DNA of 64,000 bases from assembly GCA_011503125.2 (NCBI GenBank), contig WWBZ02000033.1:992001-1056000 (forward strand), given 5' to 3'. This DNA comes from Botryosphaeria dothidea. Taxonomy: Eukaryota > Ascomycota > Dothideomycetes > Botryosphaeriales > Botryosphaeriaceae. The position numbers were made by a program, and so were the translations under genes. Below are positions 25,401-37,466 of the stretch, piece after piece (the stretch's first letter is position 1; each line of letters opens with the position of its first letter). The notes below the pieces were generated by a model. It did no database searches, was not told the origin of the DNA, and was given only the letters and a program-made list of their open reading frames with translations.

Positions 25401-27660
25401 AGTCAATATTCTCATCAACCTCGATCATGCCTGGCATGATGAAGTCCATCAGAGCAGAAAGCTCGCCCAAAGTATTTTGCATGGGAGTACCGGTAATGAG
25501 AAGTCTACTAGGGGCGCCGAAGTCCATCAGCTTTGCGTACAGCTGGGACTCGCGATTCTTGAGTCGATGTGCCTCATCTACGGCCATGAACTGCCACTTG
25601 ATTTGCGAAAGGAAGTTCGAGTCTGCGAGGACGAACTCGTACGTGGTCAAGAGAACATGGAACTTTGTCCTCTTGGGGTTGCCGTCGACAAGCATCTCAT
25701 ACTCGCGGATAATCTTCCGAGACGCTTCGTTGCCGTTATAAACGACATAGTTGATGTCCGGTGCCCAGTTGTCGAAGGTCTCTGCCCAAGCAGGTAGAGT
25801 GGAGAGCGGAACGACTACGACAAAAGGTCCTTGCTGGCCACGATCATGGCGTAGCCAGTTCATGAAGGACACGGTTTGCACGGTCTTGCCGAGACCCATC
25901 TCGTCAGCGAGAATGGCATTATCTCCCTTGCACCAGTGGTATGCCAGGAAGCTCACGCCTCTCAGTTGGAAATCCCTGAGCTGGCCGAACTTGACGTAGT
26001 CAGGTTGTTCGCGGATGGCGACATACTTTCGACGCGTCGCGATGCTAGACTCGCGCTTGTCGGATACAGGGACCTTGGAGGATCTGTCGAGGTACCGGTC
26101 AATCTGCTCTTGCGCAAGTTGACCAACCAGTGATGCCGGCTCCCAAGTACATTCTTCATACGGTAGAGCCTTCCCTGTAGCAGTGTCAGTAGGTTGATAC
26201 AAGATGCAATAGCCCAGCACAATTACATTTCACAAAGTATTCGGTTTCTTCTTCGCCTTCTTGAGAAGCAATGACACGCTCAACATGTCGAGAGTCTTCG
26301 TGAAGGTCCTCAACCTTCTCACGATCGAGGTTCCACTTCTCCTTCTCCTCTGAAGGCACGTCGGGATCACCCATGATCATGATCTCCTCGAGGACAATCT
26401 TCCGGAAGTAATTCTCCACCTTCCTAAAGCCTTTGTAGCCAGACAATGAGGAGAACTCTTCGTACGTAGCGTGAAACGGAGCCTTGCCAACCCACTTGAT
26501 CTGTATATCCTATCAGTATCTGTTACTGAGATAGAGTATCGGAGGGAATATACCAGGTACTCGAAGTCATGCTTGTTGAGTTTGGACATGTCTCCATCTA
26601 CAAGAAAGTCAGGCATACGTATGAGCGAGCAGAGAAGCGTACTGACCGGAATCTTCCCTCCGCCGGTGAAGAATGACTCTGTCAATCTGAGGGCTGTCAT
26701 CCTCCTCGGCGAGGGCCCAGTAGTTGGGCGTCATCTCATCCGACTCTTCACTGAACATTTCGTCGTCGTCTTCATTGTAGCTCGTGACCTTCGCAGCATT
26801 GCGTGTCGAGAAGCGAACTTCAGCCTGTGACGGTGGAGCTTTCCCCGAAGCCACCAGGAGTTGGCGCCGCCGTTGCTTCTTGGTAAGGGCTTGACGACGA
26901 CCTCCGACGTACGCATCTGAGTCGGATTCGGACTCGGAGGGAGAAGGAGGGTCTGGTGAAGCACGACGAGAACCTTACAAGACATCAGCTCCATCATCGA
27001 GATGAGGTTTTCGGAGAAAGTGACAACATACCTCTGGCGGGGGCGGTGGTCCTCCTCTTCTTACGACGTGGATTCACGGCATCTGAATCAGAGTCATCAT
27101 CTTCTGAACTGCTATCAACCTGTGGGGTTCTGTTAGTTGAAGGCTCGGGGAACAGGAAGGTGATGACTATGGCATACCACACGACGGTTTGCACGAGCGC
27201 GGCCCTGCGGCAAAGTTTAGTGACAAGTTCAACACGACGAGTGATGAGAACGCACGCTTCTCCTGAGACCGTAGAGCTCTGGATTCTGGGTTATGTATTC
27301 ATCATCTTCAACACTAGCCTTCCGTTTTCGGGGTCTCTGGGAGTCCTCCGATGACGACCGGTCAACTTCTTGATCGTCAGACTGAGCAAGCGGAGTCTCC
27401 GACTCGTAGTCTCCGTCTTCAGATCCTTCCGCATCTTCGCTGTGCGACGACTCCGCATCTACATCATTATCCTCATCGTGTACAGGGCTCTGATCGTCAC
27501 TCCCGAGTGATATAGGTGCGCCGGCACGGTTTGTGGGGTCGGACAGCTCGCTTTCGCTAGGCGCGTCTTCGTCGTCGGCGTTGGTCACATTATGTGCCAG
27601 GGGAGAGCCATGGCCGTTGACTATGGGTAGAGAGGTAGGCGGATTAGGCGGAGAGTGCAT
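22464..27660 (-). CDS. CHD1: CHD1-type chromodomain ATP-dependent chromatin remodeller
   Basis: This nuclear ATPase spaces nucleosomes in transcribed genes. Exons (minus): 27660-27256, 27204-27178, 27119-27032, 26973-26647, 26597-26554, 26500-26227, 26174-22793, 22743-22464, giving 1608 aa. The N-terminus is acidic and disordered, then LYGLRRSGRAR spans a 27-nt exon. Tandem chromodomains follow (FEYLIKWVGK and TEYFVKWKALPYEECTWE, each crossed by an intron). The Snf2 ATPase shows DEMGLGKT (Walker A), VDEAHRLKN (DEAH box) and ARAHRIGQ (motif VI). The SANT-SLIDE-like region and the C-terminal CHDCT2 helix bundle (LKPVQENLDSLVKC, then FVASNYWPTKG) follow. A His/Arg tandem repeat (EHRH units) lies between these, near 23165-23270. 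The acidic/Lys tail (AKEKTKEKAKEN) ends the protein. The start at 27660 is the most likely ATG, but a short 5' exon cannot be excluded. Confidence 0.94.
23165..23270 (-). repeat. His/Arg-rich tandem repeat (EHRH units) inside CHD1
   Basis: About seven imperfect copies of a 12-15-nt unit encode SEHRH, AEHRH or NEHRH in succession. The unit is visible on the plus strand as repeated cgatgctc blocks. It lies in the linker between the ATPase/DNA-binding region and the C-terminal CHDCT2 segment. Edges are approximate. Confidence 0.75.
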
Positions 27661-28813
27661 GAGGATGGACCCGGCTAGATGGAGGAGATGGTCAGCTCGA
27701 TATCTTGATGAAAACGTGTCCCGGCGGGGTGAAACAAGGTGCGGTGGGATTAGCAAGATTACGCGACCAAGAAACATCAAAAAGCGACTCGAAGTCTCTC
27801 GATAATGGAGAGTAAACAAGGTCCGACCGTGAAATGATGCTCGTGATGACTTGGGGCTGTTGACGATGAAGACGCAAGGAAGGGGGTCAATGGGGCGTGA
27901 GTGAGGCCAGAGCGGCTTAAGGAGGAGTGAAAAGCCGTAGAAACCAGTGTGTACACCAGTATATTCAAATATGAAGGGTTCTGAGATGACGGCATGGGAT
28001 ATGAGGCAGAAGATGATGGCCTTCGCCGAGCGGTCTCAAGCCAGCAAGGCAAGACGACGCGGACGGCGCGCAAGGGGAGTAGAACAGTAGGAAAAGCGTG
28101 CACGTACAGGCCATGGCTCGAGGCTACCGGGTGAGTATGCACTTGGCGCGATCAGGTGTCGTGGTGGGTGGTGGCTCCTGGACCGTGTCTCTGGTGTATG
28201 GAGTGTGAAGACGAGCGGCGGCAGAGCGAGGGCCGATGAGCCCTATGGCCGCGCTAAGATCCAGCCACCCAAAAATAGCCTAGCGCGGGACTGAGAATCT
28301 CGAACAGCAGCACGCAGCGCGGCAAAACGCTAAGAGCGCAAGGTGAAATGGGATATCTGGATGCCGTGACGGTTCTGCTTTGGGACTGCAGTTGTAACTA
28401 CGGTTGTGGCCTCAGAGCCGTGTCGACAGCGGGCAAGTATCTCGTAGCACGCGCCGCGGCCTGTACTGCCCTGCCGAGCCCACGCACGCGCTTTGCGGCT
28501 GGTGGCCACGACTTTCACCATCTGGGGGCTGCACCCAATCAGCGCGTGCTGGATGTGGATGATAAACGGGCGCACCATTCACCGACAAAGCCACTCGTGC
28601 TGTGCCCACTGTGATCCTCCTGCCTACTGTCAAAGAACCCTCCGGATCGCCGCAGCGTTCAGTTCCTGGCCGTTTCGCCCGTGGTTTCCTCCGGCTATCA
28701 ACACCGCTCCTGTGTGCGGCCGTTTCGACGCCCAACCCAACTCCGTTTCACTGTGCGCTCAGTCGCACTTCTCCTCGTCGAACCCTACACCCGCTCTGCG
28801 ACAGCTGCACACC
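27661..28813. other. divergent promoter region CHD1/RLI1
   Basis: This 1.15-kb shared upstream region lies between divergent CHD1 and RLI1. The frames on both strands (for example 27777-28142 minus) show no domain. No clear TATA element was seen. Pyrimidine-rich sequence lies before the RLI1 ATG. Confidence 0.45.
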
Positions 28814-31004
28814 ATGACGGACAAGCTCACGAGGTACGCGCACTGGAGTTCGCCTTGCCAATTTCACGCGAGACTGACTTTGCCGAAAGAATTGCTATTG
28901 TCAATAGCGACAAGGTGCGCCACACTTCGCAAGGCCCCGCCGACCCCGCGGTGGCAGAATTTTGAACTTTCAACACGCTAACTGCAGGTGTCGCATACAG
29001 TGCAAGCCGAAGGTACGAGCGCAACCCGCCACGCGCCGCGGTCGTCGCTGACTCTGGAGCAGAAATGCAGGCAGGAATGCAAGAAGTCTTGCCCCGTGGT
29101 CCGTACGGGCAAGCTGTGCATCGAAGTCGACTCGGCCTCAAAAATCGCCTTCATCTCCGAGCGCCTCTGTATAGGATGCGGTATCTGCCCGAAGAAATGC
29201 CCGTTCGATGCGATCAACATCATCAACCTGCCGACGAACCTGAACACCCAGGTCACACATAGATATTCGGCGAACAGTTTCAAGTTGCACAGGCTGCCTA
29301 TGCCGCGTCCTGGCCAGGTTCTTGGTCTGGTCGGTTCTAACGGTACTGGCAAAAGTACTGCCCTGAAGATTCTCAGCGGCAAGTTGAAGCCAAACTTGGG
29401 AAGATATGACAATCCGCCCGACTGGGAAGAGATTCTGAAGTACTTCCGTGGCTCCGAGCTGCAGAGTAAGCCACAGTGCTGGAAAATACGAGGCTGAAAT
29501 GCTGACAGATTTCAGACTACTTCACGAAGGTGCTCGAGGATAACCTGAAGGCTGTCATTAAGCCTCAGTATGTCGACCAAATTCCGAAGGCTATCAAGGC
29601 CGCCGACAAGCGCGTTTCGACCCTCATCACTGGCCGTGCACAAATTGGTAATCTGGACGAGATTGTCCAGGAGCTGGAGCTGAAGCAAATTTTCGAGCGC
29701 GAGGTCAATCAGCTTTCCGGTGGAGAGATGCAGCGTTTCGCCATTGGTTCCGTCTGCGTCCAGAAAGCGGACGTGTACATGTTTGACGAGCCCTCGTCTT
29801 TCTTGGATGTTAAGCAGCGTCTCAACGCCGGTAGGATGATCCGCAGTCTGCTCCGTCATGATGACTACGTCATTGTTGTAGAGCACGATTTGTCTGTCCT
29901 TGACTATTTGTCGGATTTCATCTGCGTTCTCTACGGAAAGCCGGCCGTCTACGGTGTTGTCACCATGCCTGCGTCGGTCAGAGAAGGTATCAACATCTTC
30001 CTCGACGGCAACATCCCGACCGAGAACCTGCGTTTCCGAGAGGAATCTTTGCAATTCCGTATCAGTGAAGCTGGCGAGGACTACTCCACGGACAAGTCTC
30101 GCGCTTACAAATATCCCGCGATGGAAAAGACCCTCGGCAACTTCAAGCTGTCGATCGAGTCTGGCGATTTCACGGACTCGGAGATCATTGTAATGATGGG
30201 AGAGAACGGCACTGGAAAGACCACGTTCTGTAAAATGCTTGCTGGTGCCCTCAAGCCCGATGGTGGGAAGACTATTCCTCCTATGAACATCAGTATGAAG
30301 CCGCAGACCATCACACCCAAATTCCAGGGTACCGTCCGCCAGCTTTTCTTCAAGAAGATCAAGGCTGCCTTCCTCTCCCCGCAGTTCCAAACGGATGTCT
30401 ACAAGCCGCTCAGGATGGACGATTTCATTGACCAGGAGGTGCAGAACCTCTCTGGTGGTGAGTTGCAGCGTGTCGCTATTGTCCTGGCTCTTGGTATTCC
30501 CGCCGACATTTACCTCATCGATGAGCCTTCTGCGTAAGTTCAATGCGCAACCCTAGCGAAAGGAGACATCACTGACCTTTATTCAGGTACCTTGACTCCG
30601 AGCAACGTATCATCGCCTCGCGTGTCATTAAGCGTTTCATCATGCACTCCAAGAAGACGGCATTCATCGTCGAGCACGATTTCACCATGGCTACCTACCT
30701 CGCCGACCGCGTCATCGTCTTCGACGGTCAGCCCTCTGTCGACGCCCGTGCGCAGACGCCCGAGAGCCTGCTGACCGGCTGCAACAAGTTCCTGAAGAGC
30801 TTGGACGTCACTTTCCGCCGCGACCCCAACTCGTTCCGGCCGCGTATTAACAAGTACAACTCCCAGATGGACCAGGAGCAGAAGTTGTCCGGCAACTACG
30901 TACGTCTACCCCCCCCCCCCCCCCCCCAAACCCACGCGTTTTGCTCTAAGCCCGTCCATGCTAACATACATCGATCGCAGTTCTTCTTGGAAGAGGAGAG
31001 TTGA
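28814..31004 (+). CDS. RLI1: ribosome recycling factor ABCE1/Rli1
   Basis: This essential cytosolic Fe-S ATPase splits ribosomal subunits after termination and acts in initiation. Exons: 28814-28833 (20 nt), 28890-28914 (25 nt), 29001-29012 (12 nt), 29063-29465, 29516-30533, 30587-30899, 30981-31004 (24 nt), giving 604 aa, the normal size. The N-terminal clusters are [17 protein letters not shown] and [15 protein letters not shown] (two 4Fe-4S sites). ABC domain 1 has GSNGTGKST (Walker A), LSGGEMQR and a DEPSS Walker B. ABC domain 2 has [17 protein letters not shown] and IDEPSAYLD. The protein ends in YFFLEEES after the last intron, as in relatives. Intron 6 (30900-30980) begins with a 19-C run. 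The microexon junctions are inferred from the invariant Cys motif. Confidence 0.95.
30909..30927 (+). repeat. poly-C tract (19 C) in RLI1 intron 6
   Basis: Nineteen consecutive C residues lie 9 nt inside the donor site (GTACGT at 30900) of the last RLI1 intron. The count depends on assembly accuracy, since such runs are error-prone. There is no effect on the reading frame. Confidence 0.85.
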
Positions 31005-31828
31005 AGAGGGTGTCCCTAAGAAGGACTACCCGCCTCACCGTCACGACTACTTATTCTTCCCCCCTTCGATCGGTACTGGCGTTCTAGGCGGAGCATTTCT
31101 GGGCGGGTGCGGCTGCGGCGGCAAAAAGAAATCGAGCATAGGGAAGCGGAGTAAAAATGGGCTCCCGGCGGAGGAAAGCGCGTCGGATGAAGATGATGAC
31201 GAGGACGACGACCTCCACTTTAGCAGTCGGTCTTACCTCCTGTCGTTGCGCCTCTCGGAGAAGCGTCACCACTACCGCTACGGCGTCAGCCTTGTGATGC
31301 TGTAACTAGTTCATGTGTAGCGGGTGACTGCGAGAGAGGCTCCACACGGGTCAAGTTAGGTGGCCGCTGCCTTCTTTTCTAATTAAATTACGATGATGGT
31401 ACATTTAACAGCATGCAGTATTTTTTGCACGGTGCCCATGGAAATAAAGAGTAGATTTTTGCATTAGTGCCGGGATTGGTTAATTTACTCTTGAAGCCCA
31501 GCTACGCTTTCGTCCTGGGCCAAACCGCCATATGCTACACAGTGAGTGAAAAGAGCAGGGCCAACCAAGACTTTTCTTTGTCATCCTCTCCATGTAAAGA
31601 GCAGAAAGACTGCATCTCAGTCGCCAGATAGAAGTGCGGTCCGAATTGAAAGACGCTTTGACATACCGGCTTGTCTTTTTTCTCAGTCCTTTTCTCTTGA
31701 GCTGCGATGAGATGGGTGAGAGGTCGGTGTGAAATCAGTCGATCGGATTGGGGAAATGAGGGACATTAGTGACTTGCAATGAGATCTGAGCAGAGGCTGT
31801 CAGGCTGATTGTCATCGCTGCTGCAAGC
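31005..31828. other. convergent intergenic region RLI1/PRP40
   Basis: This contains the 3' flanks of two convergent genes. The frame continuing to 31305 is the unspliced extension of RLI1 and is Gly/Lys/Asp-rich with no domain. AATAAA-like signals are present (for example AAATAAAG near 31442-31449). Confidence 0.5.
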
Positions 31829-34383
31829 CTAGTCCTCCTCAATCTCGCCTTCCTCGCTGCCGGAGCGAAGGCCGGGGTCCTCCTTGGGTGCTTCGTCCTT
31901 CGCCGGCTTCTCGACGATGGGTGTCCTAGATCTGTGACGGCGAGGGGAGAAAGTGCGCTCACGAGTTTCCCTACGAGTCCTCTATGAAACTGTGTGAGTA
32001 TAGTAACATTCAATGCGGATTTAATCGGGAGCACGACTCACCTTGGCATCCCGCTTGTTCTCGGGACTCTCGCTATCCCTCCTACGCCTCATACTACCGG
32101 CTCTGCTGTCGCCATAGTCGAGCTCGCTGGCCTTCTCGCGCGGGTCGGCACGGCTAATGTAAGAGCGCTCACGCTCGACCTCGCGCTCCCTACGTTCCCG
32201 ATCATAGTGACTCAGGCTACTGACCTCTCTTCTGTCACTGACGTAGCGATCGCCACGCCAGTCTCTGCTGCGTGGGGGTGGTGACAAACCAGTCAAGCTA
32301 GACTTGCGGTACTGGCGCTCACGATCGGCCTGGGCCTTGCGTCGGTCCGCTTCGTAGGCGTCAGGCTCAGGAGTGCGGGTGCGGTGACGGCGGCCATGGC
32401 CATTGCGATAGTCCCGATCGCGTTCACGATCACGATCCCGATCACGTTCGCGTTCGCGTTCGCGGTCGCGGTGATCACGTCTGCTGCGGTCACGGTCGCG
32501 CTCGCGCTCACGTTCGTGGTCTTCCTCTTTCTCCTTCAAGCGACGCTGATACTTCTCGAAAGCAGTGCGGCGCAGCTCATCCGATTCCAGCTGTCGATAC
32601 TCTTCGAACTTCTCAAGGCGAGGACGTACCTGCTCCCATGTGTCTTCCAGAGTCACCGGAGGATCCAACCTCTTGATGCGGGAACGCAGAGTGTCGATGT
32701 TCCGGCGCTGAATGCGCTCGGCTTGGTGCTTGTTAGCTTCAGAGCGCTGCTGCTCTTTCTCCTTGAGGCGCTCGAAGAGGAGCGTCAGAGAATGCTCATC
32801 GATATTTGCTGTACGCCTTTCAGCTCGCATCAGTGACAAGAACTCATCCAGGGGAGTATTCTGAGTGATTTCAAAACGGCGGTCCTAAATTTGTATTAGT
32901 CAGTCGTTCAGCGAAAGCAACTTCCGGCGATCCACTCACATCAAGAACGTCGAGGACATCATGCCTCTTGCTGCGTAGAACACGCTCCTCCTCCTCAACC
33001 ACGTCCCAGAAGAGATCCAGCGGAGTCGAGCCAGACTGGCCTAGCATTGCAATGTAGCGGGGATCGGTTTCGAGAACCGGATGGATATCCTTCCACTTCG
33101 TACCAGCGCGGATCTTGCCATCACTGCGGAGCCCCTTGAGCAACGTGATAAATTTGTCTCGGTTCTGGCGCTCGCGTCTCGCCTTAGATTGCTTCTGCTT
33201 CTGACGGACCTCAGCAAAATTGCGTTCAACTGCCCTGATATGAGACTCGAAAGCCTTGAGGAGATCCATCCTGCTAAGCAACTCAAACTTTTCGTCGCCC
33301 TTGAAGCGTTCGTTCTCGCGGATCATCTCCCGCACCTGAGCCCAGCGGCTGTACGGCTCAAGTTGAAGCTCGCTGAGCACCGATGAGAGCTCTTCGCCGG
33401 CTTGCTGGCGATTCTTCGCTTCGGTGTCAATGTGGTTCTTGTAAAGCTCGCAGATGTACTCTTCAAAGAGCTGTTTCTTCTCCTCTTCGCTCTTGGCGGA
33501 TCGATAGATCGTCTCGCCCTCGATGATGGGCTGGGCAGTCTTCCAGCGCGTGTAGTACTTGATCTCTGGGTGGCTTCTTAGCATCTTGTTGAAATCATTG
33601 CGAAGCTTGGTGAGCCTCTCCTTCTCGCGTTCTTTCTCCTGCTCGCGCATCTCGACCACGAATTTTTCGAAAGCCGCCTTGCGGTCCTTGGGGTCTTTTA
33701 TGGCTCGGTATTGATCATCCCTTATGGTGGTGCGCATGGCTTGCTCCCACGTCCACTCCGGCTGAACACCGGAGCGCTTGAGAAGCTTCATAAAGGCAGC
33801 TTCGGCATCATCGTAGGAGGAGTACTCGGGGCCAGACCTGGCATCGATGGAGGGCACGGAACGCAAGCTCTCCAGCTTCTCGGGTTGTGTGTAGCCGATC
33901 TGACGTTCCGGAGGGGCGCGTTCGGGCGTGTCCCGGCCATAACCATGCGATGCGAAGCTCGGCGCTCCACCAGCTACAAACTGTGGGGCCCTGTACGATG
34001 TCAGATATTCCGTCTGTGCTCGGGAGTGCAGGTTATCGGGACTTACGGTGCAGCCGGCGGGCGGGTAGGAGGTGCGGCCTGGGCAAGAGCGGCCTTGTAG
34101 GCCTCGGGCATCTCCCATGACGACTGCTTGGTCTCGGTGTTGTACCAGTACTTCCTGCCGCCCTCTGCCGTGTACTCTTTCCATGGAAGATCTTTGAGAG
34201 CGCGCTACAATGTATCAGCTTTGCCACAAGAGAACAGAAGTGGGGACAAACCTCGAGCGGAGTCAAGAGCTCATCAGGCTTGGTCCATTGGGTAACCTTG
34301 GTCTGCGTGTTGTAGTAGTATGCGCGACCGTCGGGGGTGCTCGCCTGTTGCCAGACAGACGGCATTGGAGGGAGGCCGTTCAT
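31829..34383 (-). CDS. PRP40: U1 snRNP splicing factor Prp40 (WW-FF protein)
   Basis: Prp40 bridges the 5' splice site (U1) and branch point during early spliceosome assembly. Exons (minus): 34383-34252, 34204-34047, 33990-32940, 32884-32042, 31981-31829, giving 778 aa; introns 47-60 nt. Two N-terminal WW domains are visible: VWQQASTPDGRAYYYNTQT...TQWTKP and PWKEYTAEGGRKYWYNTET...SSWEMP, each in its own exon. Several FF domains follow (DAEAAFMKLLKRSGV, FNKMLRSHPEIKYYTRW, FITLLKGL, DEFLSLM). The C-terminal third is an RE/RD/RS-rich low-complexity tail (RERERDRDR-type runs), and the protein ends EEGEIEED. It is divergent from TRS65 across 470 bp. Assignment is secure. Confidence 0.93.
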
Positions 34384-34853
34384 CGCGTCGGTCGGCGAGG
34401 AACGAGCGATATGCTGACAAAGTACGCGCGAACTGACGCGTCGCGGATGGAGGAGTGGGGTTGAATGCGGGTGTTGGACAAACGAGTCGAGACGACGAGC
34501 TCCAGTCGCGTAGCTGGCGAGTTAGTTTTGCGCGGGCGGTGAGGCCGGCGATCTGCACGGCGCGGCTTGGCACGGGCGGCGACGCTGCGGCCGGGGCTGT
34601 CCCCTTACCATCAACCGCAGCCCGCAGCTCGACATCCTTTCGCTGCTTGCAGACTTAACTTGGGACGGCTCGCCGGCCTCAAGACCCTGCCATTTCTCTC
34701 AACACCACCCTTCAGCTCCCTCCCTTTCACATTTGCGCCGAGGTCGGCAGCCGGTTCAGCTTTTGTAGCATCCCCGCCCAGCGCCAACCCGCTTTGCATG
34801 ACTGCTGCACAAAATGCACCACTTTACATGAAGCATCATTGTAGCATTCAATC
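34384..34853. other. bidirectional promoter PRP40/TRS65
   Basis: This 470-bp shared upstream region lies between divergent genes. It is pyrimidine-rich on the plus strand toward TRS65. No TATA box or RNA gene was recognized. Confidence 0.5.
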
Positions 34854-36687
34854 ATGTCGACACCCAGGCTGCCAGGCCATTCGCGCACCACTAGCACTGA
34901 TTTCTCTGAGACCTCTCTTGTTGAGACGGTTGTGCCTGCCGCATCAGCTGCCGATCTCCACAAATCGCTAGATGCATGGGACGGCTCCATAAACGAGTCT
35001 AGCACCTCCATCCTACCCTTCATCTCTCAAAGACAGTTCCTCTTCTTCGGTAGGCTATCTTGAGCGGGCTCTATCCTGAAGCCAACTTCTTACTCATTCC
35101 TAGGAATTTAGATGAACTTGTTCCCGTCTACGTGGTACTCCGCACACCAACTACCGATGAAAACACCCTGAAGTCCTACTTAGGGAGGCTTGCCATCAAT
35201 GTCGAAGCATATGCCACATCTACTGCTCCGCTAGCCCATGCAGGCGCTCCACATGCTCCCCCGCTGAAGGAGCTTCTTCACTCCGCTCCGGTCCAGAACC
35301 CAGCAGAGCCCGTCTTGTTCTCTTCCAAAGGAGTCGAGTATGAAAATGGGAACTCGCAGGAGTACTGCTACGTCGCCTGGAAAGTAGATGTCTTCATCGG
35401 TACAACTTGGACCCTACGGCCTGCCGAAACCGTGCTGATTGCTTGCAGGGCACCCGCGATCAAGACTGCCAAAACCGATCGTCTACTTTTCCGTTGGAGC
35501 ATCTCTGAAGCCTGCGCAGCAGGTCAAGTCCGAGATTCTTGATGACGAGTATTTGCCAAGCCTGGCACCTCTTTCAGGAAACTTGCTCGAAGCTTTCGCC
35601 AGGGATCCCGCGCTTAAAGGAATCAAGCCTCATTTATCCGCTTCCCGAATTACCAAGGTTGCTCCAGCCCCGTCAGTCGAGCGGGATCTCTTGCGCCCGT
35701 TGCAGAACGCTAGTCGGCGTACTTTTCGTGCACTTCCGGCTCTAGCATGGAGAATTCGCTACACGAAGAGTTATGCTCCGGTGTCAGACCTTTCAATATT
35801 CGCATCCTTCGATTTCGAGGTGACTGGAATGCCAGGCTATAGCTTGACCCTGAATGAGGTCGGGCTATCTCTATCAGACGGCCGCGTTGAACAATGCGGT
35901 CCAAATCTCAATTCCGGCGACGATAACATTTACAAATCTGGCGACCAGGTTGCTCTTTTGTACAAGTTGATGCCTAACAATGTCTCCAAAGATGTTACAG
36001 TTCCCATGAATATCCATGCGTTGGATGTCCGGATCCGGGCCAAGGTCCTTCTGTCCGAAGAGTGTCAGCCTGAAGTCGTCATTGACTGGAGAACGAATGT
36101 CGACATTGCCCACGTGCTCAAGTCGAAGCTCAGGGTTCCAGATCATCTCCTTGGGCGGTCAGCACATCAACGAAATGTCAGCAGCATCAATCCTGCTTCT
36201 CCTTTGAAACCATCAGGTCCAGATTCTCTGCCCTACATGGAGGCAGGCCAGCAGGAGGTTCAGGCGTCAGGAGACATCGATGTCGCGGTGACTATAGTTG
36301 GGCCAGAACGTGTTTACGTTGCGGAGCCTTTTGTTTGGGACGTCTTCATTGTGAATCGGTCGGAAAGAGAGCGTCGGGTGGAATTCCAGGTTATTTTCAA
36401 GGACAACTCAATCGGGAAGTCGCCGGATTTACTGCTACACACTTCAAGAGGGCTTCATATTGGGTATAGTAGAGCCTGTCCTATGAGGGGTATGTAAGAA
36501 TGCTAACTCAGTGTGCAGCACGTTGGCACCATCGGCGTGCAAGAATACGCAAATAGAGCTCGAACCATTCAAGGACGGAATTTTGACTGTTGAGGCGTTA
36601 CGCCTCATCGACATGCAGACGGAGGAATATACAGATATCCAGGATCTACCACTAATCGTGTCATTCAGGAGACCCCGCGGTACGTGA
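34854..36687 (+). CDS. TRS65: TRAPP II subunit Trs65
   Basis: By family, this subunit belongs to the TRAPP II complex, a Rab GEF for late-Golgi and endosomal traffic. Exons: 34854-35049, 35112-35399, 35449-36463, 36519-36687, giving 555 aa; introns 49-62 nt. The N-terminus SQRQFLFFDELVPVYVVLRTP and the C-terminal segment EPFVWDVFIVNRSERERRV...TLAPSACKNTQIEL...IDMQTEEYTDIQDLP match the fungal Trs65 fold (Ig-like domains). The third intron uses a weak donor (GTATAG), but the frame and the conserved TLAPSAC motif require it; a stronger GTATGT downstream would break the frame. The final residues (SFRRPRGT) are uncertain because a GTACGT follows directly and could start another intron. Confidence 0.82.
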
Positions 36688-37466
36688 GGAACCTGGAGAC
36701 ATTGTCATGAGTCCTGGTAGGGAGCTGTGGCGGCAAGGGATTTTGGCACTGTGCTGTTGGGTCGTTGCGTGCTAGCATCGGACGCGTCTCGGAATTGCAC
36801 ATCCCGTGACTCCAGCTTTTGCAGAAGGCGGAAGCTTGCAGCAATGCCAAAAATAAGATACCTAGACAAATAGAAAATTCAAAGCTCGAAGATCACCGCG
36901 CACATCATTGTTGACTTTCGCAGGAGCCAGGATGTGGCGGAAGACAGACAGGGTTGGGTGGGGGAGGCGCAAGGGCAGCTGATTTTAGATCAGACCCAGA
37001 GAGTAAGGAAGCGCGCGGGACGACGACTCCGCCTCTCCAGCACACCCTCCAGCCCACTTCACTGTCGCATCTCCTTCCTGCACGAAAGGTTGCCCGGATC
37101 CGACATCTCAGCGCGACCGCAGCGACTCTAACGACATCACCCATCCGTGTGCAGCGACGTAGAGCGTCCGTTGCGCTGCCGCCACCCAGCTGCCAGCCCT
37201 CGCCAGGAGCGCCCTCGCGCCTACCACTGATTATCACAACGACGTCACTACCTGAGCTGCTGATCCACCGCAACACTTCGCCATGATTGAAGGCCAACGT
37301 CGCCGCTTTCTACGGGCGCTCAACTCTCGCTACATCTATGGAAGCATAGTAGGTGCACCCCATGGAATCCGAGCGAACTATGCGCCGTTGGTTCCATCGT
37401 CATCGCCGAGACTGACTCTTGTCCACGCCGCAGCCTCTTTTGCACGCCCTCGTCTTCCTGCTCCAA
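36688..37466. other. intergenic / Mpv17 gene upstream region
   Basis: This holds the TRS65 3' flank and the Mpv17-family promoter or leader. A frame with ATG at 37283 runs to 37528 but is out of frame with the Mpv17 start at 37467 and has no domain; it may be an upstream ORF or a 5' UTR. Confidence 0.45.

Noticed and set aside
29512..30543. 343-aa minus-strand frame
   Set aside because: It is antisense to RLI1 exon 5, whose ABC motifs are on the plus strand.
30958..31305. 115-aa plus-strand frame downstream of RLI1
   Set aside because: It overlaps the last intron and terminal exon of RLI1 in another frame and continues into the 3' flank without motifs.
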